From the NCBI RefSeq assembly GCF_002563925.1, contig NZ_PDJD01000001.1, forward strand, positions 620,001 to 684,000: a DNA stretch of 64,000 bases, in the 5' to 3' direction. Shown here one piece after another: positions 28,320-36,956 of the stretch. A program made the translations under genes and the position numbers. Numbering within the stretch: position 1 is the stretch's first letter; each line of letters begins with the position of its first letter. Under the pieces are notes generated by a model. It was given only the letters and a program-made list of their open reading frames with translations, was not told the origin of the DNA and did no database searches. Source of the stretch: Serinibacter salmoneus (GTDB taxonomy: Bacteria; Actinomycetota; Actinomycetes; Actinomycetales; Beutenbergiaceae).

Positions 28320-29468
28320 TCAGGTGCGCTTGAGCGCCTCCCGCAGGGGGACTCGCGAGCCCATCTTGAGCAGCGAGTTCTCGTACATCCGAGCGGCCAC
28401 CAGCGAGACCAGCCACGCGGTCACCACGAGGATCGCCAGCGAGATCAGCGGCTCCCACCAGGCCGCATCCCCGAAGAACAGCCGCAGCGGCATTCCCACG
28501 GGGGCGCTGAACGGCACGTAGGACAGGATCGTCATCACGAGGGGGTTGTCGGCGAAGAACACCACCCCGAAGTAGGGCAGGAGCACGAGCATCATCGCGG
28601 GCTGCATGACCGTGCCGGTGTCCTCCTGGCGGGAGACCAGCGCGCCGGCGGCCGCGAAGACCGAGGCGATCAGCACGAACCCCACGAGGAAGAACAGCAC
28701 GAACCAGAGCATCGGGGCGGTGAGCATCGCCAGCAACTCCCCCTGCCCGGTGACGGCCAGACCCAGGGCGGCCGTGGCGGCCATCGCTGCGGCGGTGCTG
28801 ACGCCGATCACCCAGTTGCCGAGGATCTTCCCGGCCAGCAGCACCCGGGCGGGGACCGCGGCGAGCAGGATCTCCACCACGCGCGACTGCTTCTCCTGCA
28901 CCGTGTTCTGCACGATCATCGTGCCCGAGCCGAGCGCGGTGATCATGAATGCCAACCCGAAGCCGATGCCGACGACGGCGCGAAGGCCCGGGTTCCCCGT
29001 GGGCGGCTCGAGCAGTTCGATCTCGGGTTGCACGGTCAGGGTGCCGACCACGCCGCCGGGAACCTCCTCCAGGCCCAGCACCGTGACACCGGCGGGGGAG
29101 TCATCCGCCAGGACGACGGCGTCGACCTCACCCGAGCGCAGCAACTCCTCGGCCTCGGCGCGGCTGGCGACCTCGCGCACGTCCAGGGTGGAGGCGGAGA
29201 CCGTCTCGCTGGTGCCGACCAGGGCGACCGTGTCCGTGGCCTCCTCGTCGCCGCCCCCGCCCAGCACGGAGCTGAGGATGATGCCGCCCAGGATGAGCAG
29301 CAGTGTGATCGCGGTGGAGATCAGGAACGCCTTGGAGCGCACCTGGCTGGTGATCTCCCGTTCGGCGACCAGGCCGATCGCGGCCGTGGTGGAGACGGCA
29401 CTCGCGCCCGTGGTGGGCGTGCCGCCGGGGGTGCCCGCGGGCGTGCGTGTGGGTGTCACGGTGCTCAT
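28320..29468 (-). CDS. ABC-2 type permease (NatB-like)
   Basis: This 382-residue permease of an ABC exporter has a short Thr/Pro/Gly-rich N-terminus and a first helix near 48-68 (AFLISTAITLLLILGGIILSSVL). A ~110-residue extracytoplasmic loop is followed by five more helices from about 175 on, including GTMIVQNTVQEKQSRVVEILLAA, the ABC-2 motif. NatB-type permeases export Na+ or peptides; the substrate is not determinable. Its ATG overlaps the stop of the ATPase gene by one base (TGATG), fixing start and partnership. Confidence 0.92.
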   Translation of the reverse strand: MSTVTPTRTPAGTPGGTPTTGASAVSTTAAIGLVAEREITSQVRSKAFLISTAITLLLILGGIILSSVLGGGGDEEATDTVALVGTSETVSASTLDVREVASRAEAEELLRSGEVDAVVLADDSPAGVTVLGLEEVPGGVVGTLTVQPEIELLEPPTGNPGLRAVVGIGFGLAFMITALGSGTMIVQNTVQEKQSRVVEILLAAVPARVLLAGKILGNWVIGVSTAAAMAATAALGLAVTGQGELLAMLTAPMLWFVLFFLVGFVLIASVFAAAGALVSRQEDTGTVMQPAMMLVLLPYFGVVFFADNPLVMTILSYVPFSAPVGMPLRLFFGDAAWWEPLISLAILVVTAWLVSLVAARMYENSLLKMGSRVPLREALKRT

Positions 29469-30379
29469 CAGGCTGCCTCGTTCTCGTTGCGGGTGTGATC
29501 CACGACGATGTCGCGGAAGATCTCCCCGAGCGTGGGACGCACGGGGCGGAAGGTGCGCAGGCCGCCGCGTTCGACGGCGCCGCGCGCCACGGCCTGGGCG
29601 GCGTTCTCGCCCGCCGTGAAGGTGACGAGGTTGCCGGCGAGTTCGCTCACGCTCACACCCGGCACGGTGCGCACCCAACCGGCGTCGGCCAGCGCGTCCA
29701 GTTCCCAGCGGCTGCCGGAGTAGCGCTCGCGCAGGTCCTCGCGGGTGCCGGCGGCACGGATCTCGCCGCCGGCGATGATGACGAGGTCGTCGCACAGCCG
29801 CTCCACCACGTCGAGCTGGTGGGAGGAGAACAGCACCGGGATGCCGCGGGCGGCATGCTCGGAGATCACCGCGAGCACCTCGTCCACCGCGAGGGGGTCG
29901 AGGCCGGAGAACGGCTCGTCCATCACCAGCACATCGGGGTCGTGGACCAGCGAGGCCGCGACCTGGACGCGCTGCTGGTTGCCGAGGGAGAGGGCGTCGA
30001 GCTTGTCCCTGCGGCGCTCACCGAGGCCGAGGCGGTCCAGCAGGGCGTCGGCGCGCTTGGTGGCGGCGCCGCGGTCGATGCCGTGCAGGCGTGCGAGGTA
30101 GGTGAGTTGCTCGGCGATCTCCATCTTGGGGTAGAGGCCGCGTTCCTCCGGCATGTACCCGAAGCTGCGCAGGGCGTCACCGTCCACCGGGCGACCGTCC
30201 AGGGCGACCTCGCCGGCGTCCGCCCCGAGCACGCCCAAGATGATGCGCATGGCGGTGGTCTTCCCGGCGCCGTTGCCTCCGACGAATCCGGTCAACCGGC
30301 CCCGGGCGACGTCGAAGCTGACGTCGTGCAGGGCGCGGCGGCTGCCGTAGGACTTGCTGATGTGCCGGAGCGTGAGCAT
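29468..30379 (-). CDS. ABC-2 type transporter ATP-binding protein (NatA-like)
   Basis: This 303-residue ATPase has Walker A GGNGAGKTT near 36, the Q-loop FGYMPEERGLYPKM near 74, signature SLGNQQRVQVA near 127, Walker B VLVMDEPFSGLDP near 145 and the switch His in LFSSHQLD near 179. The signature has GNQ rather than GGQ, common in this family. After about 215 comes the DUF4162-like C-terminal domain often found in NatA proteins. AAGGAG lies 6 bases before the ATG at 30379, so the long in-frame extension through the upstream tandem repeats is not used. It pairs with the downstream permease. Confidence 0.94.
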   Translation of the reverse strand: MLTLRHISKSYGSRRALHDVSFDVARGRLTGFVGGNGAGKTTAMRIILGVLGADAGEVALDGRPVDGDALRSFGYMPEERGLYPKMEIAEQLTYLARLHGIDRGAATKRADALLDRLGLGERRRDKLDALSLGNQQRVQVAASLVHDPDVLVMDEPFSGLDPLAVDEVLAVISEHAARGIPVLFSSHQLDVVERLCDDLVIIAGGEIRAAGTREDLRERYSGSRWELDALADAGWVRTVPGVSVSELAGNLVTFTAGENAAQAVARGAVERGGLRTFRPVRPTLGEIFRDIVVDHTRNENEAA

Positions 30380-30500
30380 CGCGGCTCCTTCCGCTGGACG
30401 GGTGGTGATGACTCCACCGTAGGAACTCCCGGGGTTCGGCGCCTCGGCCTCGCGGCGGATTGTGGTTCCTCCATCGGGAGGGGGAGGCCGGGCGCTTGGG

Positions 30501-30600
30501 TGGGCTGCGCCGTCGGGTGGGCTGGGCGCTCGGTGGGCTGCGCCGTCGGGTGGGCTGCGCCGTCGGGTGGGCTGGGCGCTCGGTGGGCTGCGCCGTCGGG
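30501..30600. repeat. Perfect 50-bp tandem duplication with 17/16/17-bp sub-repeats
   Basis: Positions 30501-30550 and 30551-30600 are identical. Each half is three variants of TGGGCTG(C/G)GC, starting at 30501, 30518, 30534 and then 30551, 30568, 30584. The run is G-rich on the plus strand, with clusters of GGG. Confidence 0.9.
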
Positions 30601-30614
30601 CGGGGTGGCTGCTC

Positions 30615-30650
30615 CCTTCGCGCACGGCGGATCGCCTTCGCGCACGGCGG
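30615..30650. repeat. Two copies of a 16-bp motif
   Basis: CCTTCGCGCACGGCGG occurs at 30615-30630 and 30635-30650, 20 bases apart, in the same orientation, upstream of ohrR. Confidence 0.85.
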
Positions 30651-30823
30651 TTGCGTGACGGCGCGTCGGCCGGCCCGGCGCGTTCCCGCAGGCCAGCGAG
30701 CTGCGCCCGGCGGCGAGGTCTCGCGTATCCGCCGCGCGCGAGGACGATCCGCCGCCAGCGAAGGGTCGGCGCGGCGTGGAGAGCTCGGCCCGAGGCACGC
30801 CGGAGCTCCGGGTCCGCCGTTAT

Positions 30824-30837
30824 GGTTGTGCGCAACC
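30824..30837 (+). promoter_or_regulatory. Probable OhrR operator overlapping the ohrR promoter
   Basis: The inverted repeat GGTTG-TGCG-CAACC ends 3 bases before the ohrR ATG and overlaps a possible -10 box (TATGGT, 30821-30826). Autoregulation by the peroxide-sensing MarR protein encoded next is the natural interpretation. Confidence 0.6.
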
Positions 30838-30840
30838 TAT

Positions 30841-31350
30841 ATGCCGCGTACGGTGGCGGGCGTGGCCGCAGCCCTGGACGATCTCGTCTGCTTCGCGATG
30901 TACGGGGCGAGCCATGCCACGACCCAGGCCTACCGCGCGCTGTTGCGGCCGTGGGGCTTGACCTATCCGCAGTACCTCGTGCTCGTGGTGCTGTGGCGGG
31001 TGGGGGAGTGCCCGGTGCGGCGGCTGGAGGAGGAGACTGGACTGGACTCCGGCACGCTCTCCCCATTGCTGCGTCGGCTGCGAGACCGTGGGCTGATTGC
31101 TCGCCGGCCCAACCCCGAGGATGCCCGCTCCGTGCTGATCGCCCTCACTCCCGAGGCGGAGGAGATCCGCGAGCACATGACCGGGGTCGGCGAAGAAGTC
31201 GGGCGGCACATGGGCATCGGTGAGGTCGAGGCGCGCGAGCTCATCTCGCGGTTGCGGCTGCTGACCGAGGCGATGACTGCCGTCGCCGAGGCCCCACGGC
31301 CCGCGACGAGCGCCCCACACACGTCCGCGGCCCCCGCCGCGGAGAACTGA
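30841..31350 (+). CDS. ohrR: Organic hydroperoxide-sensing MarR regulator
   Basis: This 169-residue MarR-family repressor is of the OhrR type. The redox-sensing Cys sits at residue 17 in DDLVCFAMYGASHA, the exact OhrR context (LCFALY). A winged helix follows with VRRLEEETGLDSGTLSPLLRRL and RDRGLIARRPNPEDARSVLIALT. The ohr gene follows after 11 bases on the same strand. Oxidation of the Cys by organic hydroperoxides releases the repressor from DNA in this family. The C-terminal ~20 residues are Ala/Pro-rich and probably disordered. A 14-bp palindrome just upstream of the ATG is the likely binding site. Confidence 0.93.
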   Translation: MPRTVAGVAAALDDLVCFAMYGASHATTQAYRALLRPWGLTYPQYLVLVVLWRVGECPVRRLEEETGLDSGTLSPLLRRLRDRGLIARRPNPEDARSVLIALTPEAEEIREHMTGVGEEVGRHMGIGEVEARELISRLRLLTEAMTAVAEAPRPATSAPHTSAAPAAEN

Positions 31351-31361
31351 GAGGAGACCAC

Positions 31362-31784
31362 ATGGACATCGTCTACACCGCAGAGGCGCTCGCCACGGGC
31401 GCCGGCCGCAACGGCCACACCCGCAGCAGCGACGGGCGGATCGACCTCGACCTCGCCGTGCCCACGGCCATGGGCGGCAGCGGGGAGGGCGCCAATCCGG
31501 AGCAGCTCTTCGCCGCCGGGTACGCCGCGTGCTTCCACTCGGCGCTGCAGCTCGTGGCGCGCAACCAGAAGGTCGACGTCGAGGGCTCCTCTGTCGGCGC
31601 CCGGGTGGGCATCGGCCCCAACGGCGCCGGCGGGTTCGGCCTGGACGTGACCCTCGAGGTCGTCATCCCGGGGGTTGAGCACGAGGTGGCGCAGGGCCTG
31701 GCGGACGCCGCCCACCAGGTCTGCCCCTACTCCAACGCCACCCGCGGCAACATCGAGGTGCACCTCGATGTCACCGAGGACTGA
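31362..31784 (+). CDS. ohr: Organic hydroperoxide reductase (Ohr/OsmC family)
   Basis: Ohr is a thiol peroxidase that reduces organic and fatty-acid hydroperoxides, usually with lipoyl or thiol donors. The 140-residue protein has both catalytic cysteines: Cys57 in GYAACFHSALQ and Cys121 in HQVCPYSNATRGN, plus the Arg in the TRG motif of the family. GAGGAG at 31350-31355 precedes the ATG. It is cotranscribed with ohrR. A diverged copy of the 22-bp repeat motif (CCGCGAGGTCGTT) begins one base after its stop codon. Confidence 0.95.
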   Translation: MDIVYTAEALATGAGRNGHTRSSDGRIDLDLAVPTAMGGSGEGANPEQLFAAGYAACFHSALQLVARNQKVDVEGSSVGARVGIGPNGAGGFGLDVTLEVVIPGVEHEVAQGLADAAHQVCPYSNATRGNIEVHLDVTED

Positions 31785-31839
31785 TCCGCGAGGTCGTTGC
31801 GTCACCGTTCGTGATCATCCGGCACCATCTCGCATGACG

Positions 31840-31872
31840 ACGGCGCCCGCCCCGGGTAGGGGCGGGCGCCGT
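31840..31872. terminator. Strong bidirectional hairpin terminator
   Basis: A perfect 14-bp stem (31840-31853 with 31859-31872) has a 5-base loop. It lies between the converging ohr and aceB genes. Confidence 0.75.
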
Positions 31873-31915
31873 GGTCTGTGCGCACCTCTTGTGGAGGCCG
31901 GACCCGTGAGGGGGA

Positions 31916-31976
31916 CAGAACTGCCTCGCGGTGGGGACAGAACTGCCTCGCGGTGGGGACAGAACCGCCTCGCGGG
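31916..31976 (-). repeat. 22-bp tandem repeat after a stop codon, locus 3 (almost three copies)
   Basis: Two identical 22-bp units (31916-31937, 31938-31959) and a partial third (31960-31976) read on the minus strand with core CCGCGAGGCAGTTCTG. They abut the aceB stop at 31978-31980 and run in the aceB sense direction, beyond which lies the hairpin terminator. Confidence 0.88.
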
Positions 31977-31977
31977 C

Positions 31978-33603
31978 CTACAGGTAGTTGGCGTAGGCCG
32001 GCAGGGTGAGGAACGTCGGGAGGGTTTCTCCGAACGCCACCTCACGGACCAGGTCGATCGCGTCGTCGATCCGGTCGCCCTCACCGCGCGGGAGCTGCCC
32101 GGCCACCTCGGTGAGCACCTCCTCCAGGTAGGGCAGGTCGATCCGGTGACCCTCCGCCGTCGCCCGCTCCTGGGTGCGCCACTGCCACAGCTGGGCCCGG
32201 GCGATCTCCGCCGTCGCGGCGTCCTCCATGAGGTTGTCCAGCGCGGCCGCCCCGGTGCCCCGCAGCCAGGAGTCCAGGTAGCGGATGGCCACGGAGATGT
32301 TCTGCCGCACCCCGGCGTCGGTGATCTCCCCGGGGCAGTCCAGGTTCAGCAGGTCCGCCTGCGTCACCTGGACATCGGGGCGCTGCCGGCCGATCTGGTT
32401 GGGCGCCCAGCCGAGCACCTCGTCGAACTCCGCGCGGGCGGTCTCGATCAGCCCCGGGTGCGCCACCCAGGTGCCATCGAACCCGTCGGTGGCCTCGCGG
32501 CGCTTGTCCGCGGCGACCGCCTCCAGGGCCCGCTCGGTGATCTCGGGGTCCCGGCGCGAGGGGATGAAGGCGCTCATCCCCCCGATGGCCATTGCGCCCC
32601 GCTTGTGGCAGGTGGCCACCAGCAGCTCGGTGTAGGCCCGCATGAACGGCACGGTCATCGTGAGGTTCGACCGGTCCGGCAGCACCCACCGGCCGCCGCG
32701 GGTGCGGAACGCCTTGATGATGGAGAACAGGTAGTCCCACCGTCCCGCGTTCAGCCCCGAGATGTGATCGCGCAGCTCGTACAGGATCTCCTCCATGCAG
32801 AACGCGGCCTGGATGGTCTCGATCAGCACGGTGGCGCGGATCGTGCCGTGCTCCAGGCCCAGGTGGTCCTCGGTGAAGGTGAACACCTGGTCCCACAGCC
32901 GTGCCTCGGCCGCCGACTCCAGCTTCGGCAGGTAGAAGTACGGCCCGCGACCGGCCGCGATCAGCGCCCGGGAGTTGTGGAAGGCGTACAGCGCGAAGTC
33001 GACCAGTGACCCGGAGGCCAGGCGGGCATCACCCTCCCGGTTCCACAGCCGCACGTGCTTCTCCACCAGGTGCCAGCCGCGCGGACGCATCACGATCGTC
33101 GGGGTCTCCGTGGCCGTGACGGCGTAGTGCTTGCCCTCGGGGGAGGTGTAGGTGAGGGTGCCGCGGATCCCCTCGCGCAGTGAGCGCTGCCCGCCGATCA
33201 CGTTCTGCCAGGTGGGGCTCGTGGCGTCCTCCTGGTCGGCGAGCCACACGTTCGCCCCGGAGTTCAGGGCGTTGATCGCCATCTTGGGGTCGGTGGGGCC
33301 GGTGATCTCCACGCGGCGGTCCTCCAGGCCGGGGGCCGGCGGCGCCACCTGCCAGCTCGGGTCCTCCCGGATCCAGGCCGTCTCGGGGTCGAACCGCGGG
33401 TCGCGGCCGTTGTCGACCTCGGTGCGGCGGCGCTGCCGCTCGGAGAGGATCGCGTCGCGTTCGCAGGCGAACTTCTCGTGCAGGGCGGCGATGAAGTCCA
33501 GCGCCTCGGGGGTGAGCAGGTCCTCGGCGTGGTCGTCGTGGAGGATCTCCACGCGGGTGATCCAGCTCGTCGGGGTGGTGGTGCGGTCCATCATGATGGT
33601 CAT
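31978..33603 (-). CDS. aceB: Malate synthase A
   Basis: AceB condenses glyoxylate with acetyl-CoA to malate, the second step of the glyoxylate shunt. The 541 residues fit isoform A. Family segments include VEITGPTDPKMAINALNSGANVWLADQEDA near 96-125, GRGPYFYLPKLES near 218 and GRWDYLFSIIKAFR near 281. The ATG at 33603 has AAGGA nine bases upstream; further Met codons at positions 4 and 5 are alternatives. It lies 36 bases after aceA on the same strand, forming aceA-aceB. RamB and a CRP/GlxR-type site upstream of aceA indicate acetate- and carbon-source-responsive control, as in Corynebacterium. Confidence 0.96.
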   Translation of the reverse strand: MTIMMDRTTTPTSWITRVEILHDDHAEDLLTPEALDFIAALHEKFACERDAILSERQRRRTEVDNGRDPRFDPETAWIREDPSWQVAPPAPGLEDRRVEITGPTDPKMAINALNSGANVWLADQEDATSPTWQNVIGGQRSLREGIRGTLTYTSPEGKHYAVTATETPTIVMRPRGWHLVEKHVRLWNREGDARLASGSLVDFALYAFHNSRALIAAGRGPYFYLPKLESAAEARLWDQVFTFTEDHLGLEHGTIRATVLIETIQAAFCMEEILYELRDHISGLNAGRWDYLFSIIKAFRTRGGRWVLPDRSNLTMTVPFMRAYTELLVATCHKRGAMAIGGMSAFIPSRRDPEITERALEAVAADKRREATDGFDGTWVAHPGLIETARAEFDEVLGWAPNQIGRQRPDVQVTQADLLNLDCPGEITDAGVRQNISVAIRYLDSWLRGTGAAALDNLMEDAATAEIARAQLWQWRTQERATAEGHRIDLPYLEEVLTEVAGQLPRGEGDRIDDAIDLVREVAFGETLPTFLTLPAYANYL

Positions 33604-33639
33604 GGCGGGAGTCCTTCCCAGTGTCTGCGTCGCCGAGGC

Positions 33640-34998
33640 TCAGTGCTGCAGCTGCGGCGAGCTCTCGGGCGTGTGGTCGGTGTGGAACTGCTCGGACTCG
33701 GTGGAGCCGACGAGGGCGAGGGTCTCGCTGGTGGGGTTGAGGGCGGTGGCCACCTGGTCGAAGTAGCCGGTGCCGACCTCGCGCTGGTGACGTGTGGCGG
33801 TGTAGCCGTGGGCCTCGGAGGCGAACTCCGCCTCCTGCAGCTCCACGTAGGCGGACATCTGCCGCTCCTGGTAGTCCCGTGCCAGCTCGAACATCGAGTG
33901 GTTCAGGGCGTGGAAGCCGGCGAGGGTGATGAACTGGAACGTGTAACCCATCGCGGCCAGCTCGCGCTGGAACGCGGCGATCTGGTCATCGTCCAGGTGC
34001 TGCTTCCAGTTGAAGGACGGCGAGCAGTTGTAGGCCAGGCGCTTACCGGGGAAGCGGGCGTGGATCGCCTCGGCGAATCGGCGCGCCAGGTCCAGGTCCG
34101 GGGTCGCGGACTCCACCCAGAGCATGTCGGCGTACTCCGCGTACGCCAGGCCGCGGGCGATGACCGGTTCGAGCCCGTTCGCCACCTTGTAGAAGCCCTC
34201 CGCGGTGCGCTCGCCCGTCACGAACGGGGCGTCGCGCTCGTCGTGGTCGCTAGTGAGCAGGGTGGCGGCCAGCGCATCGGTGCGGGCGATGACGATGGTG
34301 GGGGTGCCCGCCACGTCCGCCGCGAGCCGCGCGGCGTTCAGGGTGCGGATGTGCTGACTGGTGGGGACGAGGACCTTGCCGCCCATGTGCCCGCACTTCT
34401 TCTCCGAGGCGAGCTGGTCCTCCCAGTGCACGCCCGCGGCGCCGGCCTCGATCATGCCGTGCATGAGCTCGTAGGCGTTCAGCGGGCCGCCGAACCCGGC
34501 CTCGGCATCCGCCACGATCGGGGCCATCCAGTCGGTGATGGTGCCCTGGGTGCCCTCGATCTGCCCGGCGCGCAGCAGCGCGTTGTTGATGCGGCGCACG
34601 ACGGCGGGCACGGAGTTGGCGGGGTAGAGGGACTGGTCGGGGTAGGTCTGACCGGACAGGTTGGCATCCGCCGCGACCTGCCACCCCGAGAGGTAGATCG
34701 CCTGGAGGCCGGCGCGGACCTGCTGCACGGCCTGGTTGCCCGTCAGGGCACCCAGCGCCCGGGTCCAGGTGGGCTCCGCGGCGGGTTCCAGCGCCGTGCC
34801 GGTGTTCTCGGTGATCTGCTCCCACAGGCGCTGCGCACCACGGGCGGCCAGGGTGCGCTCCTCCCGGACCGGGCCGCGCAGGTCGATGACCTGCTGGGCG
34901 GTGTAGTCGCGACGCACGCCCTCCCAGCGGGGGTCGACGCGCCACTCGAGCTCGAGCTGCTCGGCGGTCTGCTGCTGGTCACCGGTGCGGATGGTCAT
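33640..34998 (-). CDS. aceA: Isocitrate lyase
   Basis: AceA splits isocitrate to glyoxylate and succinate. The 452-residue protein carries the catalytic signature KKCGHMGGK with Cys202, the Mg-binding [10 protein letters not shown] near 162 and IARTDALAA near 229. AGGAGG lies about 9 bases before the ATG at 34998. It is the first gene of aceA-aceB, divergent from the RamB-type regulator; the 248-bp region between them is the control region and includes a TGTGA-N6-TCACA site. Together with AceB it allows growth on acetate, which the nearby phosphoketolase/Pta/AckA route can also produce or activate. Confidence 0.97.
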   Translation of the reverse strand: MTIRTGDQQQTAEQLELEWRVDPRWEGVRRDYTAQQVIDLRGPVREERTLAARGAQRLWEQITENTGTALEPAAEPTWTRALGALTGNQAVQQVRAGLQAIYLSGWQVAADANLSGQTYPDQSLYPANSVPAVVRRINNALLRAGQIEGTQGTITDWMAPIVADAEAGFGGPLNAYELMHGMIEAGAAGVHWEDQLASEKKCGHMGGKVLVPTSQHIRTLNAARLAADVAGTPTIVIARTDALAATLLTSDHDERDAPFVTGERTAEGFYKVANGLEPVIARGLAYAEYADMLWVESATPDLDLARRFAEAIHARFPGKRLAYNCSPSFNWKQHLDDDQIAAFQRELAAMGYTFQFITLAGFHALNHSMFELARDYQERQMSAYVELQEAEFASEAHGYTATRHQREVGTGYFDQVATALNPTSETLALVGSTESEQFHTDHTPESSPQLQH

Positions 34999-35231
34999 GG
35001 TCTCTCTCCTCCTTGAGCGGTGCTGCCGGGGGTGGCTGCGTGCTTCCACTCTGGGGGAGCCGGGCGGCGGTGCCCGACGGATCCGGGAGGGAAGGTTCGC
35101 CGGAATCTGCGCCGGTGGAAGGAAGGGGAAACTTCACACCTGGTCTGCCTGTCGGGCCGCTCCAGGGGCAGAAGGGGCTGAAATGCCCCGGCACGACGGC
35201 GAAAGTTCCGATGGCCAGAAGGGATCCCTCG

Positions 35232-35247
35232 TGTGATGCTGGTCACA
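35232..35247. promoter_or_regulatory. CRP/GlxR-type binding site between aceA and the RamB gene
   Basis: TGTGA-TGCTGG-TCACA is a perfect TGTGA-N6-TCACA palindrome. It overlaps the proposed start codon of the RamB-type gene and lies 234 bases upstream of aceA. In Corynebacterium the cAMP-dependent GlxR binds such sites at glyoxylate genes; here it is a prediction. Confidence 0.65.
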
Positions 35248-36806
35248 TGACGGCTCACCCCCGCGCGGACCGCGGAAGTTCTGCGCACGACCACCCCTCA
35301 TCACGCCGACCCGCGGGCCGGCCGCGCGGCCTCGGCGAGCCCCGCCCGAGCGAGCGCCCCGCCGTGGCGGCTGACGACGCCGTGGTGGACGCCCTCACGC
35401 TCGGCGCCCGGATCCGGGACCGCCGCCAGCGCGCCGGGATGACCCTGAGCGGCCTGGCCGAGGCCGTGGATCGCGCACCCTCGCAGATCTCCGCGATCGA
35501 GAACGGCAAGCGCGAGCCGCGACTGACGCTCCTCGCGGCGATCGCCCGCGCGGTGGGCACCAGCGTGGAGGACCTGATGCGCACCGACGCGCCCAATGCC
35601 CGCGCGCGGCTCGAGATCGAGGTGGAGCGCGCGCAGCGCGGCGGGGTGTTCACCTCCCTCGGCCTCGAGCCGTTCCGGATCTCCAAGGGCACGAGCGATG
35701 AGGTGCTCACCGCGCTGCTGGCCCTGCACGACGAGATCCTCCACCTGCACTCCGAACGCGCCGCGACCCCGGAGGAGGCGCGCCGCGCGAACGCGGTGCT
35801 GCGCTGGGAGATGCGCGAGGCGGACAACTACCTGCCCGCGATGGAGGCCACGGCGGGAGAGCTGCTGGACGCCGTCGGGCACGCCGGGGGCCCGGTGAGT
35901 CACCAGATGGTGGCCGACATCGCCACGCGCCTCGGCTACACGCTGCACTACGTGGGCGACCTGCCGCACTCCACCCGCTCGGTGACCGACGCCAAGCACC
36001 GCCGCATCTACCTGCCCACCGACGGCGCCACCGCACGCGACTCCCGCTCCCCGATCCTGCAGGCGCTCGCGGGCCGGGTGCTCGGTCACGCCGAGCCGCG
36101 CAGTTACGCGGAGTTCCTGCGCCAGCGGGTGGAGACGAACTACCTCACGGCCGCGGTGCTGCTGCCGCAGAAGGTGACCGTGCCCTACCTGCGGGAGGCC
36201 AAGCAGGCGCGGCGGATCTCCATGGAGGAATTGCGCGACCACTTCGCGGTCTCCTACGAGACCGCGGCGCACCGCTTCACCAACCTCGCCACGACCCAAC
36301 TGGACCTGCGGGTGCACTTCATGAAGGTGCACGAGTCGGGCACGGTCATCAAGGCCTACGAGAACGACCGGGTGCGCTTCCCCTCCGATGCGCTCGGCGC
36401 GGTCGAGGGCACCACCGTGTGCCGGAACTGGACGGCGCGCACCGTGTTCGACGTCGCCGACCGCTTCAGCCCCTGGTACCAGTACACCGACACACCCTCC
36501 GGCACGTTCTGGTGTACCTCGCGGGTGGAGAAGGCCAAGGAGGGGGAGTACTCGGTCTCCGTGGGGGTGCCCTTCGAGGAGGTCAAATGGTTCCGTGGCC
36601 GCGAGACCACGCACCGCGCGACCTCCCGGTGCCCGGATGAGTCCTGCTGCCGGCGCCCGCCGGAGGCGCTGGCGGCGCGTTGGTCGGACGCCGCCTGGCC
36701 CTCGGTGCGCACCCCCACCAGCCTGCTCGCGGCGCTGCCCACCGGATCCTTCCCCGGCGTGGACACCACCGAGGTGTACGAGTTCCTGGAGTCCCACGCG
36801 CCCTGA
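35247..36806 (+). CDS. ramB: RamB-like XRE-family regulator of acetate metabolism
   Basis: This ~519-residue regulator has a disordered N-terminus, an XRE helix-turn-helix near 50-110 (LGARIRDRRQRAGMTLSGLAEAVDRAPSQISAIENGKREP region), a long middle part containing an ImmA/IrrE-like segment (FLRQRVETNYLTAAVLLP near 290) and a C-terminal DUF2083-type domain with Cys-rich TSRCPDESCCRRPPEA. This is the RamB/short-chain fatty acyl regulator architecture, and its position divergent from aceA fits that role. The start is uncertain: the ATG at 35247 has no ribosome-binding site and overlaps the CRP-type site; an in-frame ATG at 35211 is an alternative. Confidence 0.88.
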   Translation: MTAHPRADRGSSAHDHPSSRRPAGRPRGLGEPRPSERPAVAADDAVVDALTLGARIRDRRQRAGMTLSGLAEAVDRAPSQISAIENGKREPRLTLLAAIARAVGTSVEDLMRTDAPNARARLEIEVERAQRGGVFTSLGLEPFRISKGTSDEVLTALLALHDEILHLHSERAATPEEARRANAVLRWEMREADNYLPAMEATAGELLDAVGHAGGPVSHQMVADIATRLGYTLHYVGDLPHSTRSVTDAKHRRIYLPTDGATARDSRSPILQALAGRVLGHAEPRSYAEFLRQRVETNYLTAAVLLPQKVTVPYLREAKQARRISMEELRDHFAVSYETAAHRFTNLATTQLDLRVHFMKVHESGTVIKAYENDRVRFPSDALGAVEGTTVCRNWTARTVFDVADRFSPWYQYTDTPSGTFWCTSRVEKAKEGEYSVSVGVPFEEVKWFRGRETTHRATSRCPDESCCRRPPEALAARWSDAAWPSVRTPTSLLAALPTGSFPGVDTTEVYEFLESHAP

Positions 36807-36825
36807 GAGTAGCGCGTGCGGGCGT

Positions 36826-36871
36826 GAGCGACGACGACGTGCGCGAGATGGTGCGCCCGGGGTCGTCGCTC
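36826..36871 (+). terminator. Possible hairpin after the RamB gene
   Basis: GAGCGACGA and TCGTCGCTC form a 9-bp stem with a 28-base loop, 20 bases past the stop. This is weak support. Confidence 0.35.
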
Positions 36872-36956
36872 GCGGGTTTCGTCGTCCCTCGCGGACTGGG
36901 TACTGCAGCTGCCCGGCGACTCGGGGCGGAATGCGCCGCGCGATCCATGCGTTGTC

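Larger units (their letters stand above)
30380..30840. other. 461-bp divergent intergenic region rich in tandem repeats
   Basis: This gap separates the NatA-like gene (minus) from ohrR (plus). It holds a duplicated 50-bp block (30501-30600), a two-copy CCTTCGCGCACGGCGG repeat (30615-30650) and the probable OhrR operator next to ohrR. Open frames cross it on both strands but are repeat-driven and lack start signals, so no gene is called. Confidence 0.7.

Noticed and set aside
30380-31066. N-terminal extension of the NatA-like ATPase, or a separate gene, through the tandem repeats
   Set aside because: The frame is open only because of repeat composition; AAGGAG and conserved sequence fix the start at 30379, and the extension would run into ohrR.
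36807-36956. Small gene between the RamB and LLM genes
   Set aside because: No start with a ribosome-binding site or leaderless box; only a weak hairpin is present.
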